36,753 nucleotides of DNA from Bacteroidota bacterium (GTDB taxonomy: Bacteria > Bacteroidota > Bacteroidia > Bacteroidales > WCHB1-69). The stretch spans positions 1 through 36,753 of the forward strand of contig WRGQ01000168.1 of assembly GCA_009787115.1 (NCBI GenBank), written 5' to 3'. Positions 1 through 9,522 of the stretch are shown here, one piece after another. Position 1 is the first letter of the stretch, and every line of letters begins with the position of its first letter. The notes under the pieces are model-generated. The model was not told the origin of the DNA. It saw nothing but the letters and a program-made list of their open reading frames with translations, and searched no databases. A program made the translations under genes and the position numbers.

Positions 1-372
1 GGTACCGATTTCATTGTGAAGATAAAGATAAGCAACACCAACGGCACCACCAAATATGAAAATCTGGCTTTGACCCACATTCTTCCCTCCGGTTGGGAGA
101 TTTTCAACACGCGATTGACAGATGACGCGCAAACTTACCCAAACACAGGCAAAACGCGCGAATATTCGGAAGGAATTACCTATCAAGACATTCGCGACGA
201 CCAAGTGTTGAGTTACTTTGACCTTCCGCCCGGAAGGAGCATCACGATAAGCATACGGGCGCAGGCAGCCTATTTGGGACGCTTTTTTATGCCCGCAATC
301 GCTTGCCAGGCAATGTACGATAATACGGTCTATGCCCGAACGGAAGGTGTTTGGGTGGAGGTGGGGAAGTAG
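1..372 (+). CDS. Alpha-2-macroglobulin family protein, C-terminal end (partial)
   Basis: The frame is open from the first base of the window, so this is the last 123 residues of a larger protein; the ATG/GTG starts inside it are not real starts. The segment has the alternating beta pattern of the final macroglobulin (MG10/receptor-binding-like) domain. It includes a PPGRSITISIRA strand followed by the end motif AMYDNTVYARTEG and a short terminal strand. Bacterial alpha-2-macroglobulins are large, usually lipid-anchored or periplasmic proteins thought to trap proteases. The catalytic or thioester region would lie upstream, outside the window, so it cannot be judged. The stop TAG runs directly into a TGATTAG sequence of the kind found at other gene borders here. 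A second protein of the same family ends at the other side of the window in the opposite orientation. Confidence 0.7.
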   Translation, partial: GTDFIVKIKISNTNGTTKYENLALTHILPSGWEIFNTRLTDDAQTYPNTGKTREYSEGITYQDIRDDQVLSYFDLPPGRSITISIRAQAAYLGRFFMPAIACQAMYDNTVYARTEGVWVEVGK

Positions 373-461
373 TGATTAGTCTTATTGGTTAATTTTTCAT
401 AGCACCTCAAAAAAGAATTAACCTATTTTAAACTGCCACAAGAATAATAGAAAAATATAAA

Positions 462-471
462 TACTTTTGCA
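462..471 (+). promoter_or_regulatory. Bacteroidota -7 promoter element for the glycan operon
   Basis: TACTTTTGCA matches the Bacteroides sigma-ABfr -7 consensus TAnnTTTGC. It lies about 42 bases before the flippase start, after an AT-rich gap. No convincing TTTG -33 box is visible at the usual spacing. Confidence 0.45.
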
Positions 472-512
472 CTTTCAAAAAACTGTTTACATATTCAGTC
501 TAAATAACCAGA

Positions 513-1964
513 ATGAGCAAAACCTTAAAAGAAAAAACAGCGCACGGCATTTTCTGGAATTTTCTCGACAAGTTTGGGCAACAAGCGCTAAATATCTTAG
601 TGACAATTGTGCTTATGCGTTTCTTTTTGACTCCTGACGATTACGGTTTGGTAAGTGTGATATTTATTGTGAATGCTTTAGGGTTTGCATTTATTGACAG
701 CGGTTTTTCCAATGCGCTCATTCGCAAAAAAGAGGTTACCCAAACCGATCTATCCTCCGTTTTTTATTTTAATATTGTTATTAGTTTATTGTTTTATCTG
801 CTCATTTTCTGTACAGCGCCTCTTATTGCCCATATTTATCACAAACCTGTTTTAACAGGTTTAGTACGCGTTATGGCACTGAGTCTTCCATTATGTTCAA
901 TGGCTTTAGTACAAACCACATTATTAACAAAATCTATTGATTTTAAACGCTTAGCAAGTACAAATCTGATTGCCATTTTTTGTTCAGGCGCTTTGAGTTT
1001 GTTTTTGGCTTGGAAAGGATATGGAGTTTGGGTATTGGTAATTCAACCGTTCTCAATTACATTAGTGAGAAATATCTGTTTATGGAGTATCAGTTCCTGG
1101 CGCCCAAGTTTAATTTACAGCCGACAAAGTATTCAAAATTTATGGAAATACAGTTCAAAACTGTTGATATCTTCAACCGTCAGTATTATTTGTAAAAATA
1201 TTTATTCATCGCTTATTGCTTTTTTTTACCCGTTTAAAGAAGCGGGATTTTATTTTAATGCCAACAAATATTCCGAAATACCCCATCAAACCATTATCCC
1301 TGCAATACATACAACCGTTTATCCTGCTATGACTAATCTTGGCGACAACCCGGAATCATTAAAAAACGCTTTCAGAAAAATGATACGGGTTGCATCTTTT
1401 ATTTTCTTTCCGGTTATGCTGGGTTTAATAGCTACGGCAGATCCTTTAATGTTAACGGTATTTGGAGTAAAATGGATTCCCATTGTACCTTATTTTAAAG
1501 TATTATGTGTTGGGTATCTATTTATGGGAATCAATTCGCTTTATACGGTTATTCTCTTTCTTAAAGGAAAATCTTCAGCCGTTTTATTTTTTAATCTTCT
1601 GTATAGTATTGCATTACTATTAAGTATTGTTCTCACTGTAAGAATAAGTGTATGGTCAATGGCAATCAGTTGGACTATGGTTGGCGTGATTTATACTATT
1701 GTTTATACTTCTTATGTGAGAAAAATGATTCAATATACAGTTATTGAACAACTCAAAGATATTCTGCCCTATTTTATTTTGGCAACAACAATGGGAATAG
1801 GAATTTACTTGTTTTCTGCTCTTATTCATAATAATTTTATATTGGTGAGTGTGCAAATTATTACCGGGGCTATTTTTTACATAAGCGCCTGTTATTTACT
1901 CGGCTCGAAAGTATTTCGCGAAGCAATTGAAATGATTAAAAACAAAACTGTTAACGTGAAATGA
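513..1964 (+). CDS. Wzx-type polysaccharide flippase (MOP superfamily, WzxC-like)
   Basis: This 483-residue protein is almost wholly hydrophobic, with about 12 to 14 predicted membrane helices. The N-terminus (MSKTLKEKTAHGIFWNFLDK) and the following RFFLTPDDYGL segment are typical of the lipopolysaccharide/exopolysaccharide exporter branch of the MOP family. Family members flip undecaprenyl-linked repeat units across the inner membrane. It is the first gene of a block running to the PAP2 gene, and its stop overlaps the next start as ATGA, which suggests translational coupling. A -7-like element lies upstream. The substrate is not readable from sequence; the neighbouring glycosyltransferases imply a surface glycan such as O-antigen or capsule. 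Confidence 0.88.
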   Translation: MSKTLKEKTAHGIFWNFLDKFGQQALNILVTIVLMRFFLTPDDYGLVSVIFIVNALGFAFIDSGFSNALIRKKEVTQTDLSSVFYFNIVISLLFYLLIFCTAPLIAHIYHKPVLTGLVRVMALSLPLCSMALVQTTLLTKSIDFKRLASTNLIAIFCSGALSLFLAWKGYGVWVLVIQPFSITLVRNICLWSISSWRPSLIYSRQSIQNLWKYSSKLLISSTVSIICKNIYSSLIAFFYPFKEAGFYFNANKYSEIPHQTIIPAIHTTVYPAMTNLGDNPESLKNAFRKMIRVASFIFFPVMLGLIATADPLMLTVFGVKWIPIVPYFKVLCVGYLFMGINSLYTVILFLKGKSSAVLFFNLLYSIALLLSIVLTVRISVWSMAISWTMVGVIYTIVYTSYVRKMIQYTVIEQLKDILPYFILATTMGIGIYLFSALIHNNFILVSVQIITGAIFYISACYLLGSKVFREAIEMIKNKTVNVK

Positions 1965-2845
1965 AAAATTATATAAAACAAACAATTATGAATAAAGAAC
2001 CTCTATTTTCAGTACTTATAGCCAGTTACAATAATGGGCGCTACCTTGCCAAAGCGCTGAACAGCGTGCTGTCGCAAACCTATAAAAATGTAGAAATTAT
2101 TGTGGTTGATGATGGTTCTACCGATCATTCGCTTGAAGTGTTAGCCTCATTTAAAAACAACCCTGCGATAAAAATTGTACTGAATGAAACCAATAAAGGG
2201 TGTGGATATACCAAACGCAGGTGCGCACAACTCGCTACCGGAGAACTTTGCGGCTTTTTAGATCCCGATGATGAATTGATGCCCACTGCCATTGAGACGA
2301 TGGTACAAGCGCATATTCAAAACCCAAACTGTAGTTTAATAGGGTCGCAACACTACATTTGCAACAAAAACTTAAAACCTATGGGCATATCTGAACATAT
2401 TACCATTCCTGAGGGATATTCCTATTTAACATACGGACGTCATATAACTATTGCTTTCGCTACTTTTAAAAAATATTTATACGATAAAACTTCCGGAATT
2501 TCCGAAGAAATAACGCACGCTGTGGATCAGGATTTGTATTTTAAATTAGATGAAGTAGGAGATGTTTTGATACTCAAAAAAGTTTTATCTAAATACAGGC
2601 GTCATGAAGGTGGAATTTCGGTGGGTAAAAAAGGATTTGGAAAAGCCATGTATTGGCATATCATTTTAATACGCGAGGCATACAAACGAAGAGGTATTTC
2701 GGGCGCAGAACAACAAGCGGTAAAATTAATTACACGCCCTTATCATACTTATAAATACCGGTTTGGAAATCTTGTTCTATCTCCTGTAGAATGGTTACTC
2801 CAATGGATGAAAGTTATCCGGTTTTTATTTTTGAAAAAAAAATAA
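1961..2845 (+). CDS. Family 2 glycosyltransferase
   Basis: A GT-A fold inverting glycosyltransferase of 294 residues. The nucleotide-binding strand ends in VVDDGSTD (residues about 49-55), and the metal-binding DxD-type motif is DPDD at about 101-104. Both are in a soluble N-terminal domain with no clear membrane helix apart from a hydrophobic C-terminal tail, which may sit on the inner membrane. Donor and acceptor sugars cannot be predicted. The first ATG overlaps the flippase stop (ATGA); a second ATG at 1988 gives MNKEPLFSV, closer to the usual GT2 N-terminus, so the true start is either. It probably adds one sugar of the repeat unit exported by the upstream flippase. Confidence 0.88.
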   Translation: MKNYIKQTIMNKEPLFSVLIASYNNGRYLAKALNSVLSQTYKNVEIIVVDDGSTDHSLEVLASFKNNPAIKIVLNETNKGCGYTKRRCAQLATGELCGFLDPDDELMPTAIETMVQAHIQNPNCSLIGSQHYICNKNLKPMGISEHITIPEGYSYLTYGRHITIAFATFKKYLYDKTSGISEEITHAVDQDLYFKLDEVGDVLILKKVLSKYRRHEGGISVGKKGFGKAMYWHIILIREAYKRRGISGAEQQAVKLITRPYHTYKYRFGNLVLSPVEWLLQWMKVIRFLFLKKK

Positions 2846-2880
2846 CATAATCTCGCAACATAATATTTTTCACTGTGAAA

Positions 2881-4089
2881 ATGGAAAAACTTAATATCCT
2901 TTTTATAACAAGTTCCGATGTTTCTCCCTTAAATGGGGGAATAGACAGGGTAGTAATTCTATTGGCAGAAGAATTAAATAAATTACCACAGTATCAGGTT
3001 TTTTCCGCCTATTTTGAGATAAAACACACATCTGCCAACATTTTTAAAAAGAAAATAAAAGTAGATGAAAAGAATATGCTTTCCGAATTATCCGATTTTA
3101 TAAGAGAAAATGAGATTAACATAATCCTTAATAATGTTTTAGAGCGTAAAAAACTCAAATTTCTTTTACCTGCATTAGAAAAAATATCCAAACAGGAGCA
3201 TACTTGTAAAATTTTATATCACTATCATAATCTACCCGGTTTTGAAAAAGCTTCCATCTATCCCAAAATGTATTGGATGCGTTTAAAGAATGGTCAATAT
3301 AAACTACATTATTTTTATAAATTGATGTTACAACTTATGGCACGTTTGACAAGAAACAAATTATTAATACGCTATTGGGTTAAAAAATATCGTGCTCTTT
3401 ATCAATTTTCCGATAAAATAGTTCTACTGTCTCGTGCTTATATCCCTGTTTTTGCAAATTGCGCTCAAGTTTCTGTTAATGATAAACTTGTAGCCATTAA
3501 CAACCCATTATCCTTTTCTGAGAGTATAAAAATTGATTCTATTTATAGCAAACAAAAAGAAGCGCTTATTGTTTCCCGTTTAGATGAAGAACAAAAACGT
3601 TTATCGCTTGCACTGAAAATTTGGAAAAAAATTGAATCTAATGCTCTTCTGTCGGAATGGAAATTAACAATTGTTGGCGATGGAGAAGATAAACTTTATT
3701 ATCAGAACCTTGTAAAAAAATTAAAATTGCAACGCGTATTTTTTGAAGGCGCTCAGAATCCTGAAATCTATTATAAAAGATCTTCTATTTTCATAATGAC
3801 CTCCGCTTATGAAGGGTGGGGATTAACACTAACCGAAGCACAACAAATGGGCGTTGTGCCTGTTGCTTTCGACACTTTTGGCGCGGTGCACGATATTATT
3901 GAAGATAAATATAATGGACTAATTATCCCCAATAATGATATTGAGAGATATGCAGATAAACTTGCATGGCTGATGCAACACGATGAAGAACGTCAAACGA
4001 TGGCTTGTAATGCCGTTGAAAGTTCCAAAAAATTTCATCCGTCTGAAATTGGGAAACAGTGGGTTAAATTGCTTTTTGCTCCCTCATAA
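2881..4089 (+). CDS. Family 4 glycosyltransferase (copy A)
   Basis: A GT-B fold retaining glycosyltransferase of 402 residues. The N-terminus MEKLNILFITSS with a following glycine-rich segment (LNGGIDRV) is the acceptor-side Rossmann domain. The donor side carries the EX7E motif (E at about residue 311, EGWGLTLTE), then the FGAVHDII and NGLIIPNND segments usual in GT4. A GTG six bases earlier (2875) also opens the frame as GTG-AAA-ATG; the ATG is preferred because it gives the usual MxKLNILF start. The last 199 bases before the C-terminus are almost identical to those of the next gene, although the N-terminal halves have diverged strongly. This implies duplication followed by gene conversion. 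Confidence 0.88.
   Translation: MEKLNILFITSSDVSPLNGGIDRVVILLAEELNKLPQYQVFSAYFEIKHTSANIFKKKIKVDEKNMLSELSDFIRENEINIILNNVLERKKLKFLLPALEKISKQEHTCKILYHYHNLPGFEKASIYPKMYWMRLKNGQYKLHYFYKLMLQLMARLTRNKLLIRYWVKKYRALYQFSDKIVLLSRAYIPVFANCAQVSVNDKLVAINNPLSFSESIKIDSIYSKQKEALIVSRLDEEQKRLSLALKIWKKIESNALLSEWKLTIVGDGEDKLYYQNLVKKLKLQRVFFEGAQNPEIYYKRSSIFIMTSAYEGWGLTLTEAQQMGVVPVAFDTFGAVHDIIEDKYNGLIIPNNDIERYADKLAWLMQHDEERQTMACNAVESSKKFHPSEIGKQWVKLLFAPS
3876..4074 (+). repeat. Near-identical direct repeat, copy 1 (3' end of GT4 copy A)
   Basis: This 199-base block matches 5187-5385 at a constant offset of 1311 bases. I count three mismatches, at 3909 (a/g), 3991 (c/t) and 4040 (c/t). Similarity continues at a lower level upstream to about 3811. 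Both copies encode the same part of the protein in the same frame. Confidence 0.95.
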
Positions 4090-4206
4090 TAACAAGTATA
4101 ATGGTCTAACAAATGGGGTGCAGTACACTTGATTTTAAAAAAACAAAAAGCATAATAAACCCAGTGCTTGAAAAAATATTGCCAAAAAAAATCAAATTTT
4201 TGAATT

Positions 4207-5400
4207 ATGAATATACTCTTTGTAACCAATTCTGAGATTGTTGCTACTTGTGACGGAATCCATCGGATAACATCAACACTTTCACAGTATTTTACCATAA
4301 AACATGAATATAAATGTTTCCTTGCATACCTTGCACATAACAAAGCAGAACCAAAAACTGAGTTTGAAGAAAAATTTCAAGTTGACAAGAGTAATATTTA
4401 TGAACAGTTTAGCGATTTTTTGACAAGAAATAAGATTGATATTGTGATTTGTCAGCACGTAGTTGGTACCCGAAAAATATTTGAACAAATGAAACTTGCA
4501 GTAAATAAAACACAAAACTGCAAGTTTGTTTATTGTTTTCATCTTGCACCCGATTATTATTTTGTCCACCCAAATCTCAACGCAGAAATTTTTCGCTTTT
4601 TTGATACATTTAAGAATTTTAGAAAAATCGTGGTTGGTCTATTACCAAAATTATTGTATAACATTTTAGTCAGTAAAGAAATACAAAAAGAACTTGCAAT
4701 TTACAATGATTATTTTGATAAAATAGTTTTATTGTCCAAGCGATATATTCAGGATTATAACAAATTATCAAATATTCCTGCATGGAAACAGAAAGATGTA
4801 GTTGCCATACCTAATATTCTGACTTTTAATGAAAAAATTTCCGAAAAGGATATTGAAAGTAAAGAAAATATAGTTCTAATTGTAGCCCGTTTGTCTGAAC
4901 GGCTAAAACGAATTTCCCAAAGTCTAAAGATTTGGAAAAAAGTGCAACAAAGAACTGACATAAAAGATTGGCGACTTATTATTCTCGGTATTGGCGATGA
5001 CGAAAAGTATTATAAAAAACTTGTGAAAAAACTTGATATAAAAAAGGTTTATTTTGAAGGCAGACAAAATCCGATTGAGTATTACAAAAAAGCATCTGTT
5101 TATATGATGACATCTGCTTCAGAAGGTTGGGGATTAACCCTAACCGAAGCACAACAGATGGGCGTTGTGCCGATTGTTTTCGATAGTTTTGGCGCGGTGC
5201 ACGATATTATTGAAGATAAGTATAATGGACTAATTATCCCCAATAATGATATTGAGAGATATGCAGATAAACTTGCATGGCTGATGCAACACGATGAAGA
5301 ATGTCAAACGATGGCTTGTAATGCCGTTGAAAGTTCCAAAAAATTTCATCTGTCTGAAATTGGGAAACAGTGGGTTAAATTGCTTGAAGATACTCTATGA
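4207..5400 (+). CDS. Family 4 glycosyltransferase (copy B)
   Basis: A 397-residue paralogue of the preceding gene with the same GT-B plan: an N-terminal Rossmann half beginning MNILFVTNSE, a VLLSKRYI segment shared with copy A, and the EX7E motif EGWGLTLTE (first E at about residue 306). The first 300 residues match copy A only loosely, but the final 65 or so are nearly identical, and the DNA is too. The two enzymes probably use different acceptors and share a similar donor-binding end. A 117-base AT-rich gap with no visible feature separates it from copy A. Its stop overlaps the PAP2 start as ATGA. Confidence 0.86.
   Translation: MNILFVTNSEIVATCDGIHRITSTLSQYFTIKHEYKCFLAYLAHNKAEPKTEFEEKFQVDKSNIYEQFSDFLTRNKIDIVICQHVVGTRKIFEQMKLAVNKTQNCKFVYCFHLAPDYYFVHPNLNAEIFRFFDTFKNFRKIVVGLLPKLLYNILVSKEIQKELAIYNDYFDKIVLLSKRYIQDYNKLSNIPAWKQKDVVAIPNILTFNEKISEKDIESKENIVLIVARLSERLKRISQSLKIWKKVQQRTDIKDWRLIILGIGDDEKYYKKLVKKLDIKKVYFEGRQNPIEYYKKASVYMMTSASEGWGLTLTEAQQMGVVPIVFDSFGAVHDIIEDKYNGLIIPNNDIERYADKLAWLMQHDEECQTMACNAVESSKKFHLSEIGKQWVKLLEDTL
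5187..5385 (+). repeat. Near-identical direct repeat, copy 2 (3' end of GT4 copy B)
   Basis: Partner of 3876-4074, with three mismatches. Identity stops abruptly at the last codons of each gene, which then diverge (LLFAPS against LLEDTL). Confidence 0.95.
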
Positions 5401-6125
5401 AACAACTTCTGTACGTATTAATCATAGTATTATCTGTAAATCACGCATTTGCAAATGATAATGTTCGCAGGGACACTGTGCCTTTTTCCTATTACATTGT
5501 ACCTTCGGCTTTGATAACTTATGGCATAATAACAAGATTCTCATGTGATTTGCAGAATTTTGACCATAAGATTGACGATAAAGTTCAACAAAATATTCAC
5601 CGCCGATATAAATTTGATGACTATATTCAATTTGTGCCATACGTTGGCATTTACGGATTGGATTTGTGCGGTGTAAAGGCTAAACATAATTTTTTAGACA
5701 GAACGCTTGTACTTGGTACTTCATTGATTTTTGCAACTGCTACCGTTCAAGGTACAAAATATCTTACTCACATAGAACGTCCTGACGGCTCAAATAAACA
5801 TTCTTTTCCGTCAGGTCATACGAGTACGGCTTTTTTGGGTGCGCATATTTTGTTTAGAGAATATAAAGATGTGTCGCCCTGGATTGGCGTAGCAGGTTAC
5901 GGCTTTGCCTTTACAACTGCTTCAATGCGTATCATCAACCGCAAACACTGGTTTAGCGATGTGGTTACAGGGGCAGGCATTGGTATTCTTTGTGCGGAAT
6001 TAGGGTATTTGATGTTGCCTGTCTGGCATAAACTTTTTAAAATAAAACAAAAAGATAAAGGTCTGGCAATTATGCCAATAATCACTGTAGATAATTTTGG
6101 AATAGGCGGAATAATGATTTTCTAA
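5397..6125 (+). CDS. PAP2-family membrane phosphatase
   Basis: A 242-residue protein with a signal peptide (cleavage likely after HAFA, about residue 19) and several hydrophobic helices. The three PAP2 motifs are present: K121 followed by RP at 128-129, PSGH at 138-141 with the general-acid histidine H141, and R178-x5-H184-x3-D188 with the nucleophile H184. The S of the canonical SR motif is M here. Such enzymes remove phosphate from lipid pyrophosphates or lipid A on the outer face of the inner membrane. Next to a flippase and glycosyltransferases, undecaprenyl-pyrophosphate recycling or lipid A dephosphorylation are both reasonable. The start overlaps the GT4 stop by four bases. Confidence 0.85.
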   Translation: MKQLLYVLIIVLSVNHAFANDNVRRDTVPFSYYIVPSALITYGIITRFSCDLQNFDHKIDDKVQQNIHRRYKFDDYIQFVPYVGIYGLDLCGVKAKHNFLDRTLVLGTSLIFATATVQGTKYLTHIERPDGSNKHSFPSGHTSTAFLGAHILFREYKDVSPWIGVAGYGFAFTTASMRIINRKHWFSDVVTGAGIGILCAELGYLMLPVWHKLFKIKQKDKGLAIMPIITVDNFGIGGIMIF

Positions 6126-6141
6126 ATAGAAAAAAGTTTTC

Positions 6142-8604
6142 TTATTTTGCTATTATTGTTTTCATTTTTTTGTTTCTCACAAAGCCATAAGCAATTCCCC
6201 CAACAATCGTTCCATACATAATAATGATACACAGTATTGAAACCGGCTCCGCTTTTTTCAGGGTGTCGGGTTTAAATTCAAAACGGATATGATGTTCGCC
6301 GGCGGGCACGTTCAATGCTCTTAATGTGTAGTTTACCCTGAAATGTCCGGTCGGTTGTCCGTCAATAAAGGCATGCCAGCCGTAGGGATAGTAGATTTCG
6401 GAAAAGACTACGATGCCGTCTTTATCGGAGTGCGTTTGGTATTCAAGTGCATTCGGTGCGTATGAAAGAAATGTTATCTGCGCTGTTGTATCTTTTCCGG
6501 CAACAAAATCTTTCACAAAATCGGCAAATTTGACATCTAAAACAGCCGTTGTTTTTAAGTCAATCTCATTTAATGCGTCGCATTCTTCGTTTGGCGTGTT
6601 TACAACGAGCACAGAGTCAATGTACCACGCATTACCCATAGCAAGCGGATTGTATTGTGGTACCGGATTTTTATTGGCATCGGGCACAATGAAATATTTC
6701 GTATTGAGCATATTGATTACACTCATATTCATTTTAGTAGAAATATGTTCGGAAATTAAATCCTGATACCGGCGCAATTTTGCAGCGTGATATCCGCCGA
6801 TATGTTTCAAATAGTAAGAAGTTCTAGATTCATTAAACGTGTTGGTTGTGAGGTTTAAAACTCTGAAATGCGGATCCGGATCCTGCAAAATACGTTCCTC
6901 ATAAGGTTGTTTTTTAAAGTAACTGTTCTCCGATTTTGGAGAAACGAAGTTATTATCATTAAAAAAACGCTTACTTACCGTCCACATATCTGCCAAGATT
7001 AAAATACCCAAAATGCCAATAAAATAAGGGAGTTTCAGTTTTTCTTTTACAAACAGCCACAATGTTCCGGCACCCAACAAAATAAAGGCAAACGAACGGA
7101 AAGCATCAGTTCGCAGCATAGAGGCTCTTTCTGCAACAATAGCATTGCATAGCCATTCCGGAAGTTGAGCAAAAACAGATTCGTCATTCGGAGAAGTGAA
7201 ATCGTAGAACATACCTCCGAACAGAGCAATTATGAGACAAATTCCTGCAGTAATTCCGGATGAAATATAGATATTTTTAATTAATTTCTCTTTTGTAATT
7301 TGTTTCTCCATAATTGCTTTAATCGCCAGAAAACCCAGCAGCGGCATCGTTACTTCGGCAACTACCAAAATAGAAGAGACCGTCCTGAACTTGTTATACA
7401 TCGGAAAATAGTTGAAAAAGAGTTCGGTAAGCGGCATAAAGTTTTTCCCCCACGAAAGCAGAATAGAGAAAAGAGTTGCCACCAGCAAAGCCCATTTGTA
7501 GGGACCTTTCACGATACATAATCCTAACACAAACAGAAAACAGATGATTGCGCCGATATAAACGGGACCGGATGTAAAAGGTTGGTTTCCCCAATAAACA
7601 GGTACATTCTTACAAAAATCTGTCGAATTTTTTTTAGAGACACCGTTTTTCATTAATTCATCATAAACGATAGAGTTTGTGCCCACATCATAATTGGAGG
7701 AAGCGCCCATAAAGTTGGGAATGAGCAGTGTCATTGTTTCATCAATACCATAACTCCATTGGGTAGCATAATCCAAATCTAACCCTTTTGTTTTATTTTG
7801 ATTGTCAGTGTCTTTCACCAACTCGGAGTGTCCGCCCCGCATGGTTTCTTTTGCATATTCCTGATTTAATTTTATGGTCGTATAACGCGTTCCCAAACCA
7901 ATGCCAACGGCAGCGCCGAAAAGGAGTGTTGCAATCAAAAAATCTTTTATTCTCTTCTCTTTAATATGAATAAAGAGTTCAGCTATGAGCAAGCACCCAA
8001 TAAGCATAAAATAATAGTATGCCATTTGGGGGTGTTTGGTAATTCCCATTATACAGCCAATCATTGTAAATACTGCACCCCATATATGGTTTTTATTAAA
8101 AATAAAGAAGAACCCTGCAATAACCGGTGCCATTTGTGCAATGGCAATCGCTTTGTTCACGTGTCCGGCTTCAATAATAATAAAGAAATAGGAAGAGAGT
8201 GTAATCGCCATAGCGCCCACAATACTAAGCCAGGTGTTCACTTTGAATGCTTTGAGTAATATAAAGAAACCGAGCAGATACCAAATCAGCAGTTTCAGAG
8301 TATCTTTAAATCCAAGTGAAACAACCATACTCACAGGTTTCAGATAGGTTTCGGATTGAATTTTTCCACCCCCAGTCTGGTAAGTGGGCATTCCCGAAAA
8401 CATAGAACCTGACCAAAAAGTATCATCTCCTGTCTTTTCATTATACACTTTTGCTTCCTGATACATTCCTTTCCAACTTAGAATATCGCCGCTCTGCACA
8501 ACCTTCCCCTCTAAAATAGGAGAACAGTAAATAATAGTAAACAGAATGAAAATCACTATGGCTATTAAGTAAGGAAGCCATTTTCTTAATAAATCTTTAT
8601 TCAT
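6142..8604 (-). CDS. YfhO family membrane protein
   Basis: An 820-residue protein with about 12 or more membrane helices spread over the first two thirds, then a soluble C-terminal domain, then a last helix before the tail. It begins with a short cytoplasmic stretch, one helix and an extracytoplasmic loop (SGDILSWKGMY, FWSGSMFSGMPTYQ), which is the pattern of the YfhO family. YfhO proteins are GT-C-like and have been linked to glycosylation of surface polymers in Gram-positives; in Bacteroidota they are common with unknown substrate. It is convergent with the PAP2 gene (16-base gap) and divergent from rfbF, with its own -7 element, so it is not part of either operon. Confidence 0.82.
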   Translation of the reverse strand: MNKDLLRKWLPYLIAIVIFILFTIIYCSPILEGKVVQSGDILSWKGMYQEAKVYNEKTGDDTFWSGSMFSGMPTYQTGGGKIQSETYLKPVSMVVSLGFKDTLKLLIWYLLGFFILLKAFKVNTWLSIVGAMAITLSSYFFIIIEAGHVNKAIAIAQMAPVIAGFFFIFNKNHIWGAVFTMIGCIMGITKHPQMAYYYFMLIGCLLIAELFIHIKEKRIKDFLIATLLFGAAVGIGLGTRYTTIKLNQEYAKETMRGGHSELVKDTDNQNKTKGLDLDYATQWSYGIDETMTLLIPNFMGASSNYDVGTNSIVYDELMKNGVSKKNSTDFCKNVPVYWGNQPFTSGPVYIGAIICFLFVLGLCIVKGPYKWALLVATLFSILLSWGKNFMPLTELFFNYFPMYNKFRTVSSILVVAEVTMPLLGFLAIKAIMEKQITKEKLIKNIYISSGITAGICLIIALFGGMFYDFTSPNDESVFAQLPEWLCNAIVAERASMLRTDAFRSFAFILLGAGTLWLFVKEKLKLPYFIGILGILILADMWTVSKRFFNDNNFVSPKSENSYFKKQPYEERILQDPDPHFRVLNLTTNTFNESRTSYYLKHIGGYHAAKLRRYQDLISEHISTKMNMSVINMLNTKYFIVPDANKNPVPQYNPLAMGNAWYIDSVLVVNTPNEECDALNEIDLKTTAVLDVKFADFVKDFVAGKDTTAQITFLSYAPNALEYQTHSDKDGIVVFSEIYYPYGWHAFIDGQPTGHFRVNYTLRALNVPAGEHHIRFEFKPDTLKKAEPVSILCIIIMYGTIVGGIAYGFVRNKKMKTIIAK

Positions 8605-8627
8605 AAACTAATTTTAAAATTTGGAAG

Positions 8628-8637
8628 TGCAAAAATA
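8628..8637 (-). promoter_or_regulatory. -7 promoter element for the YfhO gene
   Basis: Read on the minus strand this is TATTTTTGCA, a full match to TAnnTTTGCA, about 25 bases before the start codon at 8604. Confidence 0.5.
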
Positions 8638-8706
8638 AACATTATTTAAAAGCAATTTAGAAAAACTTAAAAAGGGATGTAAAGGAGATTTATGATTAAA
8701 AACTCC

Positions 8707-8716
8707 TATCTTTGCA
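8707..8716 (+). promoter_or_regulatory. -7 promoter element for the CDP-sugar operon
   Basis: TATCTTTGCA fits TAnnTTTGCA exactly, 18 bases before the rfbF start, so the leader would be very short. It forms a divergent promoter pair with the YfhO element about 70 bases away. Confidence 0.5.
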
Positions 8717-8733
8717 CGTCAAAATAAAATTGT

Positions 8734-9507
8734 ATGAAAGCAGTGATTTTAGCCGGCGGTTTAGGCACCCGAATGAGTGAAACAACCGCCACGATACCCA
8801 AACCTATGGTGGAAATCGGCGGAAAACCTATCTTATGGCACATCATGAAAATTTATAGTATGTATGGTGTCAATGAATTTATTATCTGCTGCGGTTATAA
8901 GCAATACATGATTAAAGAGTATTTTGCCAATTATTTTCGTTATAATTGCGATATGACAGTAAATCTGACGGACAATAGCGTGCAAATTCTGAATAATCGC
9001 TCCGAAGATTGGAGAGTTACCATGATAGATACGGGATTAAATACCATGACAGGTGGGCGTATCAAACGCATACAACAATATATTGGAAATGAAACATTTT
9101 TGCTTACTTACGGCGATGGCGTAGCAGATGTCAACATTCATAAAACAATTGAAAAACATAAAAATTCAGGGAAAATATTAACCATGATGGCTTATCAACA
9201 CACCATTCGATTGGGCGTACTGAATATTGACAAACAGGATCTCGTTGAATCTTTTACCGAAAAACCTGCCGAAAGTGGCTCATGGATCAATGCCGGCTTT
9301 TTTGTTTGCGAACCTCAACTGTTCGATTATTTGGAAGGGGATCACGAAATGTTGGAGTGCGAACCTATGGAACGCCTAATGAAACAAAACCAAATCCATG
9401 CCTACAAGCATTATGGCTTTTGGAAACCAATGGATACACTGCGCGATAACACTGAACTTAATGAATTGTGGTATCAGGAGAAGGCCCCTTGGAAAATTTG
9501 GAAATAA
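8734..9507 (+). CDS. rfbF: Glucose-1-phosphate cytidylyltransferase
   Basis: 257 residues, the usual size for RfbF/DdhA. It makes CDP-glucose from CTP and glucose-1-phosphate in the cytoplasm, the first step of CDP-deoxysugar synthesis. The N-terminus carries the nucleotidyltransferase signature LAGGLGTRM followed by PKPMVEIGGKP. Further in, YGDGVADVN supplies the metal-binding aspartate and SWINAGFFV is the sugar-binding loop typical of the cytidylyltransferase group. It is followed 15 bases later by the dehydratase that uses its product. A clean -7 element precedes it. Confidence 0.95.
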   Translation: MKAVILAGGLGTRMSETTATIPKPMVEIGGKPILWHIMKIYSMYGVNEFIICCGYKQYMIKEYFANYFRYNCDMTVNLTDNSVQILNNRSEDWRVTMIDTGLNTMTGGRIKRIQQYIGNETFLLTYGDGVADVNIHKTIEKHKNSGKILTMMAYQHTIRLGVLNIDKQDLVESFTEKPAESGSWINAGFFVCEPQLFDYLEGDHEMLECEPMERLMKQNQIHAYKHYGFWKPMDTLRDNTELNELWYQEKAPWKIWK

Positions 9508-9522
9508 TTTGTACATATTTAT

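Noticed and set aside
6128-6140. GAAAA/TTTTC hairpin between the PAP2 and YfhO genes as a bidirectional terminator
   Set aside because: Only a five-base A:T-rich stem, too weak to call.
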